Positions 27,055-35,157 of a stretch of DNA of 64,000 bases are shown piece by piece; position 1 is the stretch's first letter, and every line of letters starts with the position of its first letter. The notes under the pieces were generated by a model. The model was given only the letters and a program-made list of their open reading frames with translations, was not told the DNA's origin and searched no databases. Source of the stretch: Azoarcus sp. Aa7 (GTDB taxonomy: Bacteria; Pseudomonadota; Gammaproteobacteria; Burkholderiales; Rhodocyclaceae). The stretch covers positions 1-64,000 of the forward strand of contig NZ_QVLR01000056.1 of assembly GCF_014822185.1 (NCBI RefSeq). Direction: 5' to 3'. The position numbers and the translations under genes are program-made.

Positions 27055-27344
27055 GACGTCCTCTCTCCGGCGCCGCGGGTGGGGAGGGCAGGGCGCCCGC
27101 GGCAGATTTGCCATTCCAGTATCGGCCGGGCTGCGCGTCGGGGCATCTGAAGATGCAACTAGGCATGTCAGTGCGTTGTGTCAGGGCGGGGGGGTGACAG
27201 TTGTCCCGGTATGCCGGATCTGCGCACCAAGGCAGTGCATTGCGGGTGCGCCGGGACCGGTTATTGGTTATCGACGAGCAGCAAGCCGGTCGATAGCAGT
27301 GCGTGTCGCGTGACTTGCGTGAGCCGCTCCGGTTCGCGCGTGAA

Positions 27345-27743
27345 CTATGCAGGTGCGGGCGCCGCTGCCGCATGTATCGCCGCGAGCAGCGGATCCCCCG
27401 AACCGTTCTTCGCTACGCAGTCGAAGGCCCCGAGGTACAAGGCACGAAAGCGGGTGTCCGTAGTGAGAAGTCCGGAAAAGACGATGATCGCCGCGTCACA
27501 GCAGGCGCGCAGTTGGGGGATCAGCTCCAGTCCGTCCTCGCCGCCGAGATCGACGTCGAGGACGATGACGTCGGGCCGGAGGCTGCGCGCGAGGTCTATG
27601 GCCTGGCGGCCGGTGGTGGCGCAGCCGGATACCCGCATCGCTTCGCCCTCGCTCCCTATCAGTGCGCTCACGCCGGCGAGGATCGCGCGCTGGTCATCCA
27701 CGAGCAGGACTTCGATCGGCGGGGCGAGGGTGAGGTAGGGCAC
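27345..27743 (-). CDS. Receiver-only response regulator
   Basis: This 132-residue protein is a single CheY-like domain: VLLVDDQ, then VIVLDVDLGGEDG with the phospho-acceptor Asp, IIVFSG (Ser in the switch position) and CVAKNGSG (conserved Lys). It has no output domain. The GTG at 27743 is preceded by GGGAG. The DLGG motif after the acceptor Asp is shared with the NarL-type regulator at 29846-30532, so the two are probably related and may share the kinase at 30545-32245. It ends just before a 290-bp gap where no gene is seen. Confidence 0.82.
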   Translation of the reverse strand: MPYLTLAPPIEVLLVDDQRAILAGVSALIGSEGEAMRVSGCATTGRQAIDLARSLRPDVIVLDVDLGGEDGLELIPQLRACCDAAIIVFSGLLTTDTRFRALYLGAFDCVAKNGSGDPLLAAIHAAAAPAPA

Positions 27744-27943
27744 GGCGGCTTGCTCCCGCGTGCGGCGTGAGCCGCGATGGCTACAACATACCGTGTGTCG
27801 GGTAGTTTCGCCCATAGGAAAACGCGCACGGGCAATCCGTGACAAATTACCCGGATTCGACGTGATGTCGGTCGTGAGTCGGGGCAAGACACCCCGTGGG
27901 TACTGCGGGTGCCAGTTATCGCCGGGGCATGTCGTGCCGGCGG

Positions 27944-29563
27944 TCAGAACACGACCACGGCCTCGTTCGAGCATGTCGCGGTGCCGGCCTCGCAAACCCT
28001 GTAGGTGTAGGTTCCGCTGCCGGTCCTGTTGATGAGGTCGGTGTAGGTGGTGGTGCTCTGATTGTTCGGAAGGCCCGGGACGATCTTCGTGCCGTTGCGC
28101 CAGATATCGACCAGTTGGGCAGTGCTGCCGCTCCACGTGAGGTCGGCCTGCTGTTTGCCTTTGACCTTGGATCCGGTGGCGGCGAGCGTGATGGCTGCGG
28201 CGGGGGGCGGCGGATTCTGGCCGTCGAGTGCGGCGCGGGCATTGACGCGGCCGTATTTCACCCAGGCTTTGAAGTTCTGACCGAGGGCGCCGGCGGTGTC
28301 GGCGTTGTTTTCGATGTAGCCGCGCGCCTGGACGTTGGTGAGGCCTGGCGTATGGGCGAGCACCAGCGCCGCCACGCCGGCGACGTGGGGGGAGGCCATG
28401 GACGTGCCGGACAGCCAGGTGTAGCAGCCTTCCGGATCGTTGGCGGCAAGGCCGCAGGCGGAATTGGGATAGGTGGAGAGGATGTTGTGGCCGGGAGCGG
28501 CGACGGAGACCCAGCTCTTGCCGAAGGTGGAGAAGTAGGCGAGGTTGTCGTGGCGGTCGGTGGCCGCGACGGCGATGACTTCGGGGAAGGCCGCGGGGTA
28601 GGTGGGCGAGTCGGCGTAGTCGTTGCCGGCGGCCGCGACGAGCACCATGCCCTTGCTCCATGCGTACTGGATTGCGTCGGCCTCGGCCTGCGAGGGCGAG
28701 TAGGGATCGGGGTCGCTGCCGTAGCTCATGTTGGCGACGCGGTAGCCGTTGTCGGCGGCGTGCATCAGGCCCGCGATCGAGTCGGCGACGTCGCACAGGC
28801 CGATGATCGGGAACAGTGCCGGCCATTCATGACACACCTTGAGCGAGCCGATCCGTGCCTTCCAGCCGACACCGGCCGTGCCGACGCCGTTGTTGGTGTT
28901 GGCCGCGGCGATGCCCGCGACGTGGGTGCCGTGGCCGAGGACGTCGGCCGGGGTGGAGCTGCTGGTGAAGTTAAGCTGCTCCACGCATTTGCCGAGGAGA
29001 TCGACGTGGGTGCATTCGACGCCGCTGTCGAGGATGGCGATGCGGATGCTGTCGCTGCCCTGAGTGAGGTCCCAGGCCTCGGGCGCGTCGATGTCGGCGT
29101 CCAGGCTGCCTTTTGTCGTCGCCCCCGTGTCGGGATCGTAGAGGGGCTGGGCGGTGTTGTTGAGGCCCCATTGTTCGGCGAAGTATTCGATGCCCAGTCC
29201 GTTGGGCGGGGCGGGGTCCTTGCCTTCGGTAGGCAGGATCAGCGGGCGATGGAAGTTCGGTTCCGCATAGCGGACGTTGGGGTTGCGTTCGTAGAGTGCG
29301 GCGCTGGCTTCGACGGTGCCCAAGGGGATCCGCAGGAGGTGCACGCCGATGGCCTCGAAGCGCTTGATCACTTGGGCACCGACTGCGGTGTGTGCCTGCG
29401 CGATGTCGGCGGCGGGTGTGCCGGGGCGGAAGGCGACCAGCAGTTGGTCGGGGGCGAAGCGCGGTGGGGGCGGTACACCTTCGGGCAGCCCGCCCGCGCG
29501 CGAGGGGGACGCGAATGACACGACGGCGGCGAGCAGCGTGGCAAGGATGGCAGCGTGGCGCAT
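27944..29563 (-). CDS. Secreted S8-family serine peptidase (subtilase)
   Basis: This 539-residue protein has a signal peptide (cleavage near SRA-GG, residue 23) and an inhibitor-like prodomain (LLVAFRPGTPAADIA to about residue 105). Its catalytic domain has Asp179 in AILDSGVECTH, His211 in GHGTHVAG, Asn314 in AAGND and Ser388 in SGTSMASPHVAG. The C-terminal 95 residues form a fibronectin-type-III-like domain. Several cysteines (CTH, GKC, VCHEW, LCD, SACGL, EGCY) suggest disulfides in the secreted enzyme. It lies between the receiver-only gene and the NarL-type regulator, on the same strand, but with 200-280-bp gaps, so it may have its own promoter. Confidence 0.93.
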   Translation of the reverse strand: MRHAAILATLLAAVVSFASPSRAGGLPEGVPPPPRFAPDQLLVAFRPGTPAADIAQAHTAVGAQVIKRFEAIGVHLLRIPLGTVEASAALYERNPNVRYAEPNFHRPLILPTEGKDPAPPNGLGIEYFAEQWGLNNTAQPLYDPDTGATTKGSLDADIDAPEAWDLTQGSDSIRIAILDSGVECTHVDLLGKCVEQLNFTSSSTPADVLGHGTHVAGIAAANTNNGVGTAGVGWKARIGSLKVCHEWPALFPIIGLCDVADSIAGLMHAADNGYRVANMSYGSDPDPYSPSQAEADAIQYAWSKGMVLVAAAGNDYADSPTYPAAFPEVIAVAATDRHDNLAYFSTFGKSWVSVAAPGHNILSTYPNSACGLAANDPEGCYTWLSGTSMASPHVAGVAALVLAHTPGLTNVQARGYIENNADTAGALGQNFKAWVKYGRVNARAALDGQNPPPPAAAITLAATGSKVKGKQQADLTWSGSTAQLVDIWRNGTKIVPGLPNNQSTTTYTDLINRTGSGTYTYRVCEAGTATCSNEAVVVF

Positions 29564-29784
29564 GATCTCTCCTCCGAGGGGAACGAGGGGGCGCCCGGGC
29601 CGGGCGAGGCATCGTCCTTCGCTCCGGAGGTCGCGGGTGCAGCTGGCGGGCGCCGGCTGACAGCGGACGCCTTGCGTTCAGCGTAGTTCGCGGATGCGCA
29701 GAGCGCGAGGGGTAAAGCTGCTCTTGCGGATGCGTGACAAATGTCACGTCTTCCGGGGGAGCGGTTGGGGCCGATCGCCCGGGG

Positions 29785-29812
29785 GTGCGGCGGGATTTCA
29801 TCCCGCCCTACG
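29785..29812. repeat. Partial palindromic repeat
   Basis: GGCGGGATTTCATCCCGCCC with CTACG following is a short hairpin from the GTAGGGCGGG family, in the 282-bp gap between the subtilase and the response regulator gene. Nothing else is recognisable in that gap. Confidence 0.65.
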
Positions 29813-29845
29813 CAGATAGGTGCGGAAGTTCCTACGGGAGACGGG

Positions 29846-30532
29846 TCAGGAGTGGGCTTCCGCGCCGATCTTGCGTTCCTTCGCGTACACGTAGAGCTCG
29901 AGCCGGCCATGTACTTCGAGCTTGTGGTAGATGGTGGTGAGGTGGTTGCGCAGCGTGTGTTCGCTGATGCCGAGGTCGTCGGCGATGACGAGGCTCTTGG
30001 CGCCCTTGCGGCGGACGACGGCGGTAATGACTTCGATTTCCTTGGGCGTGAGCGTGGCGATGCGGGTGTCGTCGGGGCTGGGGGCGGTTTGGCGGGCGCC
30101 GGTGAGCATGTTCATGATGTCGCCGATGAGGGCGCGGTTCACCCATACGTCGCCTTCATGCACCTTTTCGATCGCGCGCAGCAGCACGTCGACCGGTTCT
30201 TCCTTGCGCACGACGCCGCGTGCGCCGGCAAGCACGGCGCGGCGGTGGCTGTCGAGGTCGCGCGAACCGGTGAGCACGAGGACCTTGGCGCCGTGGGTGC
30301 GCAGCACTTCGGCGAAGGATTCGCTGGAGTCCTGGCCGCCGAGGTCGAGGTCGATGACGATGACGTCGGCGTCGCAGCTGGCGGGCGAGGCGAGCAGCTC
30401 GGCGACGTTGGTGGCGCTGCCGACGAGCTGCATGCGAGGCGTGGCGTTGATGAGCTGTTCCAGGCCCCACAGGGTTGCGCGGTGGTCATCGACCAGGAAG
30501 ATCCGGATCGTGCGTTCGGTGACTTCGACCAT
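29846..30532 (-). CDS. NarL/FixJ-family response regulator
   Basis: This 228-residue regulator has a receiver domain with FLVDDHRATLWG, acceptor Asp in VIVIDLDLGGQD, VLTGS and VRKEEP, and a C-terminal LuxR-type helix-turn-helix (LTPKEIEVITAVVRRKGAKSLVIADDLGISEHTLRNHLTTIYHKL). It starts 12 bases after the stop of the histidine kinase and should be its partner. Its targets are unknown. The nearby subtilase and tad pilus operon are candidates by proximity; in Pseudomonas, two-component systems regulate tad loci. Confidence 0.92.
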   Translation of the reverse strand: MVEVTERTIRIFLVDDHRATLWGLEQLINATPRMQLVGSATNVAELLASPASCDADVIVIDLDLGGQDSSESFAEVLRTHGAKVLVLTGSRDLDSHRRAVLAGARGVVRKEEPVDVLLRAIEKVHEGDVWVNRALIGDIMNMLTGARQTAPSPDDTRIATLTPKEIEVITAVVRRKGAKSLVIADDLGISEHTLRNHLTTIYHKLEVHGRLELYVYAKERKIGAEAHS

Positions 30533-30544
30533 GATCGTTGTCGC

Positions 30545-32245
30545 TCAGGCGGTTTTTGGAATTGTGATGATTAAATCAGTAAAGCCTTCGGGGCGGATGT
30601 CGACTACGACACATCCATATACAGATTCCGCGCGCTCGACTATGGAGCGCGGAACGAATTGCGGTGGGGGGGCATTGGCGTCGTGCGGGTTGCGGATGGT
30701 TACGACATAGGCGTCGTCGTGGTTGCTCACGCGGATTTGCGCTTGCGTGGCGGCGGTGTGGCGGCGGATGTTGGTGAGCGCTTCGCTGACCATGGGGAAT
30801 ATCGAGGCGGCGAGCTTGCGCCGCATGGCGATTTCGCCTTCGCACTGCACGGAGACGTCCATGCCGAAGAGCTCGCGGAAGCGCTTGGCCTGACGCTGCA
30901 GCGCAGGGAGCAGGGCGTCGTCGCCGCCGCCGCCTTCGCGCATGCCGCTGACGAGTTCGCGCAGGCGGTGCAGTTCGTCGACGGCGATTTCCTGCAGGGC
31001 GTGGATGTCGTTGCGCAGGGGGTTGTCGGCGGCGGCCTTGCGTGCGAGCGCCTCGATGCCGTATTTGAGCCCGAGGTAGGGCTGGATTGCGGTGTCGTGA
31101 AGGTCGCGGCCGATGCGTGCGCGTTCGGTGGCCATGGCCTCTTCGGCGAGGCGCTCGAGCAGGCCGGCGTTCTCGATTACCGGGGCGAGCTGGTCCATGA
31201 CTGCGCCGAGCAGTTCGGCGTCATGCGAGCGGTAGCGGCGATCACCGGATTCGAGGACCAGGCAGCAGGGCCGGGGGCGGCGCCGGCAGACGGGGACGGC
31301 GAGTAGCGAGCGGGCGTCGAGCATGTCGGCGAGCTCCTCGGTGACGGCGCGCGACGAGGCCGTCGAGGCCTTCGTGACGGTGTCGAATCCGCTCGTGTAG
31401 CGCAGCGGGAAGCGGCCGAACAGGCGGCTTTGGTGGCGCACGCTGGCGATGCCGGCGGGCAGGCGATTGAGCGCTTCGGCGAGGGTGGCGCGCAGTTCGC
31501 CGGTGACTTCGCTGAAGTTGCCGTTGCGGTCGGTGCGGAAGAGACGCGCTTCGCTGCCCGGCAGCGAGACCAGCAGGAGCCCGAGATCGGCGGAGAAGTG
31601 GTGCGCGAGCCCCTGCAGCAGCGCTGTCGCAACGCGCTTGACGCCCTGACGCGGGTCGGCCTGACCGAGCAGGCGGTCGGCGACGGTGATCTGTTCGTTC
31701 ATCTGGATGCCGGCCCGCGCGAGACCGGCGACGAGCGGGCCGAGGACGAGGAGCGAGAGCGGCTGCAGGAGGACTTCGAGACTCGGCTTGGCGAGGTGTT
31801 GGTCGCGCAGCATCAGTTCGACGGTGATCGCAGAGGCGGAGAACAGCGATACGGCCAGGCCCGAGAGGAAGCCGAAACTGAGCGCGGCGAACAGGACGGG
31901 GAAGAGCAGCATCAGCGTGTAGATGCTGCTCTGGGTGCCGGCGAGCCACGCGAAGAGCAGGATCCAGACGGCGTCGATCCACGAGGTGAGGGGGGAGCGG
32001 ATGGGGCGGCTGCCCTCGAGCTCGGACCAGCACAGCCAGCCCGCCCATGCAGCGTAGCCCAGCACCGCGATCATCATCGTCGGGCGGGTGGAGGCCGACA
32101 GGGAGACGGCCTCGGTGGCGGCGACGATGGCGACCAGCACGCGGATGTTCGCCAGCACACGCCGCAGCTCGGGGCTGTTGTCGGCGCGTGCGGCCGCCCC
32201 GTTTCTACGGGCAGGTGTGTTCGGCTTGCTCTGGCTTCCTGGCAT
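30545..32245 (-). CDS. Membrane histidine kinase with degenerate ATP-binding motifs
   Basis: This 566-residue HisKA_3-type kinase has about six transmembrane segments in residues 45-185, a GAF-like region (about 200-360) and the dimerisation/phosphoacceptor motif ERARIGRDLHDTAIQPYLGLKYG (His near residue 382). The N-box SEALTNIRRHT is present. Where the DxGxG G1 box is expected, it reads VTIRNPHDANAPPP, and the G2 region is FVPRSIVERAESVYG, without the usual GL-G. It is encoded immediately upstream of its NarL-type partner. Whether it binds ATP in a modified pocket or acts mainly as a phosphatase cannot be told from the sequence. Confidence 0.85.
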   Translation of the reverse strand: MPGSQSKPNTPARRNGAAARADNSPELRRVLANIRVLVAIVAATEAVSLSASTRPTMMIAVLGYAAWAGWLCWSELEGSRPIRSPLTSWIDAVWILLFAWLAGTQSSIYTLMLLFPVLFAALSFGFLSGLAVSLFSASAITVELMLRDQHLAKPSLEVLLQPLSLLVLGPLVAGLARAGIQMNEQITVADRLLGQADPRQGVKRVATALLQGLAHHFSADLGLLLVSLPGSEARLFRTDRNGNFSEVTGELRATLAEALNRLPAGIASVRHQSRLFGRFPLRYTSGFDTVTKASTASSRAVTEELADMLDARSLLAVPVCRRRPRPCCLVLESGDRRYRSHDAELLGAVMDQLAPVIENAGLLERLAEEAMATERARIGRDLHDTAIQPYLGLKYGIEALARKAAADNPLRNDIHALQEIAVDELHRLRELVSGMREGGGGDDALLPALQRQAKRFRELFGMDVSVQCEGEIAMRRKLAASIFPMVSEALTNIRRHTAATQAQIRVSNHDDAYVVTIRNPHDANAPPPQFVPRSIVERAESVYGCVVVDIRPEGFTDLIITIPKTA

Positions 32246-32461
32246 CGCGTGGACTCTCCCTGCGGGCCGGCCCGCGTGCGCGTCCGGGGAGTCGCTGCTC
32301 CGTTGCCCGTTTCAGGATGTTAGTGAGCGCGGGATTATTGCGAGAAGTTACAAATTCACGGAGTCCGGCGTGTGGGCGGGTTGCGGGAATCCGCTTCGGC
32401 CGCGCGCGTCAAAGAAAAGTGCAGGCCGGAAATGTGGCCGGCGGACGGCCGGGAGAAGAGC

Positions 32462-33862
32462 ATGGATGCGACGCGTACCGAAACCGATTCGATGGGGCCT
32501 GTCGAGGTGGCGGCCGACCGTTACTGGGGAGCCCAGACGCAGCGCTCGCTCGCGCACTTTCCGATCGGCACGGACCGCTTCCGCTGGGGGCGGGCGATGA
32601 TCCGGGCGCTGGGCGTCCTGAAGAAGGCGGCCGCGCAGGCAAATGCCGAACTGGGCGAACTGCCGCCGGAGCTTGCCGAGCTGATCGGTCGTGCCGCCGA
32701 CGAGGTGATTTCGGGTGAGCTCGATGTGCATTTCCCGCTGGTCGTGTTCCAGACGGGGTCCGGCACGCAGTCGAACATGAACGCCAACGAGGTGATCGCG
32801 AACCGCGCGATCGAGCTGGCCGGGGGCACGATCGGCTCGAAGCGGCCGATTCATCCGAACGACCACGTGAATCGCGGGCAGTCGTCGAACGACACGTTTC
32901 CGACTGCGATGCACATCGCGATCGTCGGCGAGTTGCACGATCGCCTGCTGCCGGCCGTTCGGCGTCTGCGCGACACGCTGGCGGACAAGGCGAAGGCCAG
33001 TGAGGAGATCGTCAAGACCGGGCGCACGCATCTGCAGGATGCGACGCCGGTGACGCTCGGCCAGGAGATCGGCGCGTGGGTGGCGCAGATCGATTTCGGC
33101 GGCGCCGCGGTGACGGCGAGCCTGCCGGCGCTGTACGAACTGGCGATCGGCGGCACGGCCGTCGGCACCGGGCTCAATGCCCATCCGCGCTTCGGCGATT
33201 GCGCGGCGGCGCATATCGCGCAGCTGACCGGCCATCCGTTCCGCAGCGCGCCGGACCGCTTCTTCGCGCTGGCGGCGCACGACGCGCTGGTGCAGACCTC
33301 GGCCGCGCTGCGCACGCTGGCGGGTGGGTTGATGAAGATGGCCAACGACGTGCGCTGGCTGGCGAGCGGGCCCCGCTGTGGCATCGGCGAGCTGCTGATC
33401 CCCGAGAACGAGCCGGGCTCGTCGATCATGCCGGGCAAGGTGAACCCGACCCAGTGCGAGGCGCTGACGATGGTGTGCGTGCAGGTGTTCGGCAACGATG
33501 CTGCCGTCGCGTTCGCCGGCACCCAGGGCAACTTCCAGCTCAACGTGTACAAGCCGGTGATGGCGCACAACGTGCTGGAGAGCATCGCGTTGCTGGCGGA
33601 TGCGTGCGACGCCTTCGAGGCGCACTGCGCGCGCGGCCTGAAGCCGAACCTGCCGCGCATCCGCGAGAACCTGGAGAAGAACCTGATGCTCGTGACGGCG
33701 CTCAACCGCCATATCGGCTACGACCGCGCCGCGGAGATCGCGAAGAAGGCGCACCGCGAAGGCCTGTCGCTGCGCGAGGCGGCGCTGGCGAGCGGGTACG
33801 TCCGCGCGGAAGAGTTCGACCTGTGGGTCGATGCGGAGGCGATGACGCGGCCGGGGGGGTGA
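32462..33862 (+). CDS. fumC: Class II fumarate hydratase
   Basis: This 466-residue enzyme interconverts fumarate and malate in the citric acid cycle without an Fe-S cluster. It has the N-terminal [19 protein letters not shown], the substrate-binding stretch [39 protein letters not shown], and the fumarase/aspartase signature [15 protein letters not shown] near residue 320-334. The ATG at 32462 follows GGGAGAAG. It is a single gene, divergent from the histidine kinase operon and followed by a palindromic repeat. Confidence 0.95.
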   Translation: MDATRTETDSMGPVEVAADRYWGAQTQRSLAHFPIGTDRFRWGRAMIRALGVLKKAAAQANAELGELPPELAELIGRAADEVISGELDVHFPLVVFQTGSGTQSNMNANEVIANRAIELAGGTIGSKRPIHPNDHVNRGQSSNDTFPTAMHIAIVGELHDRLLPAVRRLRDTLADKAKASEEIVKTGRTHLQDATPVTLGQEIGAWVAQIDFGGAAVTASLPALYELAIGGTAVGTGLNAHPRFGDCAAAHIAQLTGHPFRSAPDRFFALAAHDALVQTSAALRTLAGGLMKMANDVRWLASGPRCGIGELLIPENEPGSSIMPGKVNPTQCEALTMVCVQVFGNDAAVAFAGTQGNFQLNVYKPVMAHNVLESIALLADACDAFEAHCARGLKPNLPRIRENLEKNLMLVTALNRHIGYDRAAEIAKKAHREGLSLREAALASGYVRAEEFDLWVDAEAMTRPGG

Positions 33863-33896
33863 GGGCTCCGTGTGTGCGTTCCCGCCGTGAGTCGTT

Positions 33897-34054
33897 CGTA
33901 GGGCGGGAGTAGCGCAGCGTATCCCGCCACCCGGCGATTGAACGGTCTTCGGCGGTCTTTTTGCGGGGCGGACGAGTCGCAGGCGCGCTCCGCCTCATGT
34001 GCGTTGTCTGAACCGCTGCATGGCGGGATGCGCCTGCGGCTTTCCCGCCCTACG
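33897..34054. repeat. Palindromic intergenic repeat with enlarged centre
   Basis: The arms CGTAGGGCGGGAGTAGCGCAG and GCTTTCCCGCCCTACGG are inverted, but the centre is about 60 bp longer than in other copies (total about 158 bp), including GGGGCGGACGAGTCGCAGGC. It fills the gap between the convergent fumC and GntR genes. Confidence 0.75.
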
Positions 34055-34075
34055 GTCGGTATTTCCCGCGGCCGC

Positions 34076-34747
34076 TCAGGCGACCTTGTTGCGTGCCTTG
34101 GCGATGCGCCCGAGGGCTGCGCGGCCGCTACCGATGTGGGCGCGCATCAGCCGTTCCGCGTCGTCCGCGCGGCGCCCGGTGAGCGCGGCGAGGATCTCGC
34201 GGTGTTCCGCGAGCGACTGTTCGAGGCGGCCTTCGCCGAACAGCGAGTGATGGCGCGACAGTTTGATCACGCGGCGCAGATCCTCGATCGCGTGCTGCAG
34301 CCAGCGGTTGTCCGCGATTTCCTGCAGCGCGAGATGGAAGGCCTGGTTGCCTTCGAAGAAGCCGTTGATGTCTTCCGCCGCTGCGGCCTTTTCGAGTCCG
34401 GCGTGGATCGCGCGCAGGCGGTCGAGGTCCGCGTCGGTGGCCTTTTGCGCCGAGGTCTGGGCGCACTGGCCTTCGAGGAGGGCCATCACGGCGAAGATCT
34501 CGTCGAGATCGCGCTCGGAAATCTCGGTGACGTAGCACCCGCGGCGCGGCTTCAGCGTGACGAGCCCTTCGGAGGCGAGCACCTTCAGCGCCTCGCGCAG
34601 CGGCGTGCGCGAGATGCCGTAGTTGTCGGCCAGCGCCTGCTCGTCGACCCAGGTGCCGGGCGGCAGTTCGTGCGAGAAGATGAGCTGACGCAGCCGCTCG
34701 GCGACTTCCTGGTACAGCGCGAGCGGGGCGATGCGGGTGGCGGTCAT
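34076..34747 (-). CDS. GntR-family transcriptional regulator, FCD (FadR) subfamily
   Basis: This 223-residue regulator has an N-terminal winged helix (LYQEVAERLRQLIFSHELPPGTWVDEQALADNYGISRTPLREALKVLASEGLV) and a C-terminal FCD ligand domain. The histidines in FHLALQ, EHREIL and AHIG fit the metal-binding triad of that domain. It is divergent from the methylmalonyl-CoA mutase gene across a 410-bp region. By position it probably regulates the methylmalonyl/propionyl-CoA genes in response to an organic acid. That is an inference; no operator was recognised. Confidence 0.88.
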   Translation of the reverse strand: MTATRIAPLALYQEVAERLRQLIFSHELPPGTWVDEQALADNYGISRTPLREALKVLASEGLVTLKPRRGCYVTEISERDLDEIFAVMALLEGQCAQTSAQKATDADLDRLRAIHAGLEKAAAAEDINGFFEGNQAFHLALQEIADNRWLQHAIEDLRRVIKLSRHHSLFGEGRLEQSLAEHREILAALTGRRADDAERLMRAHIGSGRAALGRIAKARNKVA

Positions 34748-34966
34748 GGGTGCTGTTCGATGCGGAAATGTTGCGGGCCGGATTGTCGTCGAAATTCCTG
34801 CTCGCCGACAGTTGCATTCATAATTATGGATAAAGTATTATTCGTGCGACGGTACAAGTCAACTTCCCATGTGCGGCGTAGGATTGGGAGCTTGCGCTGG
34901 CGGACCCTTGGTCTGCTGCGCAACGAGAGGGAGAGGGAGCTACGCCGAATGCATGGGAGCGCCGGC

Positions 34967-35020
34967 GACCGCCTGCAGTCTTCGGACTGCGGGCGGTCTC
35001 GTCGTCGCAGCTGACGAGAC
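34967..35020 (+). promoter_or_regulatory. Two tandem hairpins in the methylmalonyl-CoA mutase leader
   Basis: Hairpin 1 is GACCGCCTGCAGTC / GACTGCGGGCGGTC (34967-34980 and 34985-34998) closed by a TTCG tetraloop, with one G-U pair. Hairpin 2 is GTCTCGTC / GACGAGAC (34996-35003 and 35013-35020) with a nine-base loop. The two share three bases, so they are adjacent or mutually exclusive. They lie about 140 bases before the mutase ATG. No known riboswitch consensus, including the B12 box, was recognised. Confidence 0.55.
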
Positions 35021-35036
35021 CGGACGCTGTTAGTCA

Positions 35037-35105
35037 GGCGGCAATCAAATACCTCGGTGCGCACTGAGCCTGTCGAAAGGCTTGGCCCGAACGGTATAGG
35101 TCGCT
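35037..35105. repeat. Second copy of the GGCGGCAATCAA repeat
   Basis: It shares GGCGGCAATCAAATAC and CCCGAACGGTATAGG with 22956-23046, with the internal CTGAGCCTGTCGAA in the opposite orientation. It separates the tandem hairpins from the mutase ribosome-binding site. Confidence 0.65.
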
Positions 35106-35157
35106 GCACCAGTAACGCCGCCCCCGCGGCCAAACGGATTCAAGAAGAGGGTTTGTC

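Larger units (their letters stand above)
34748..35157. other. 410-bp divergent promoter region with structured leader
   Basis: No gene is visible. The region contains a TA-rich stretch near 34820-34850 (ATAATTATGGATAAAGTATTA) that could hold promoters for the GntR gene. It also contains two consecutive hairpins at 34967-35020 and a repeat copy at 35037-35105 before the mutase start. Confidence 0.6.
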
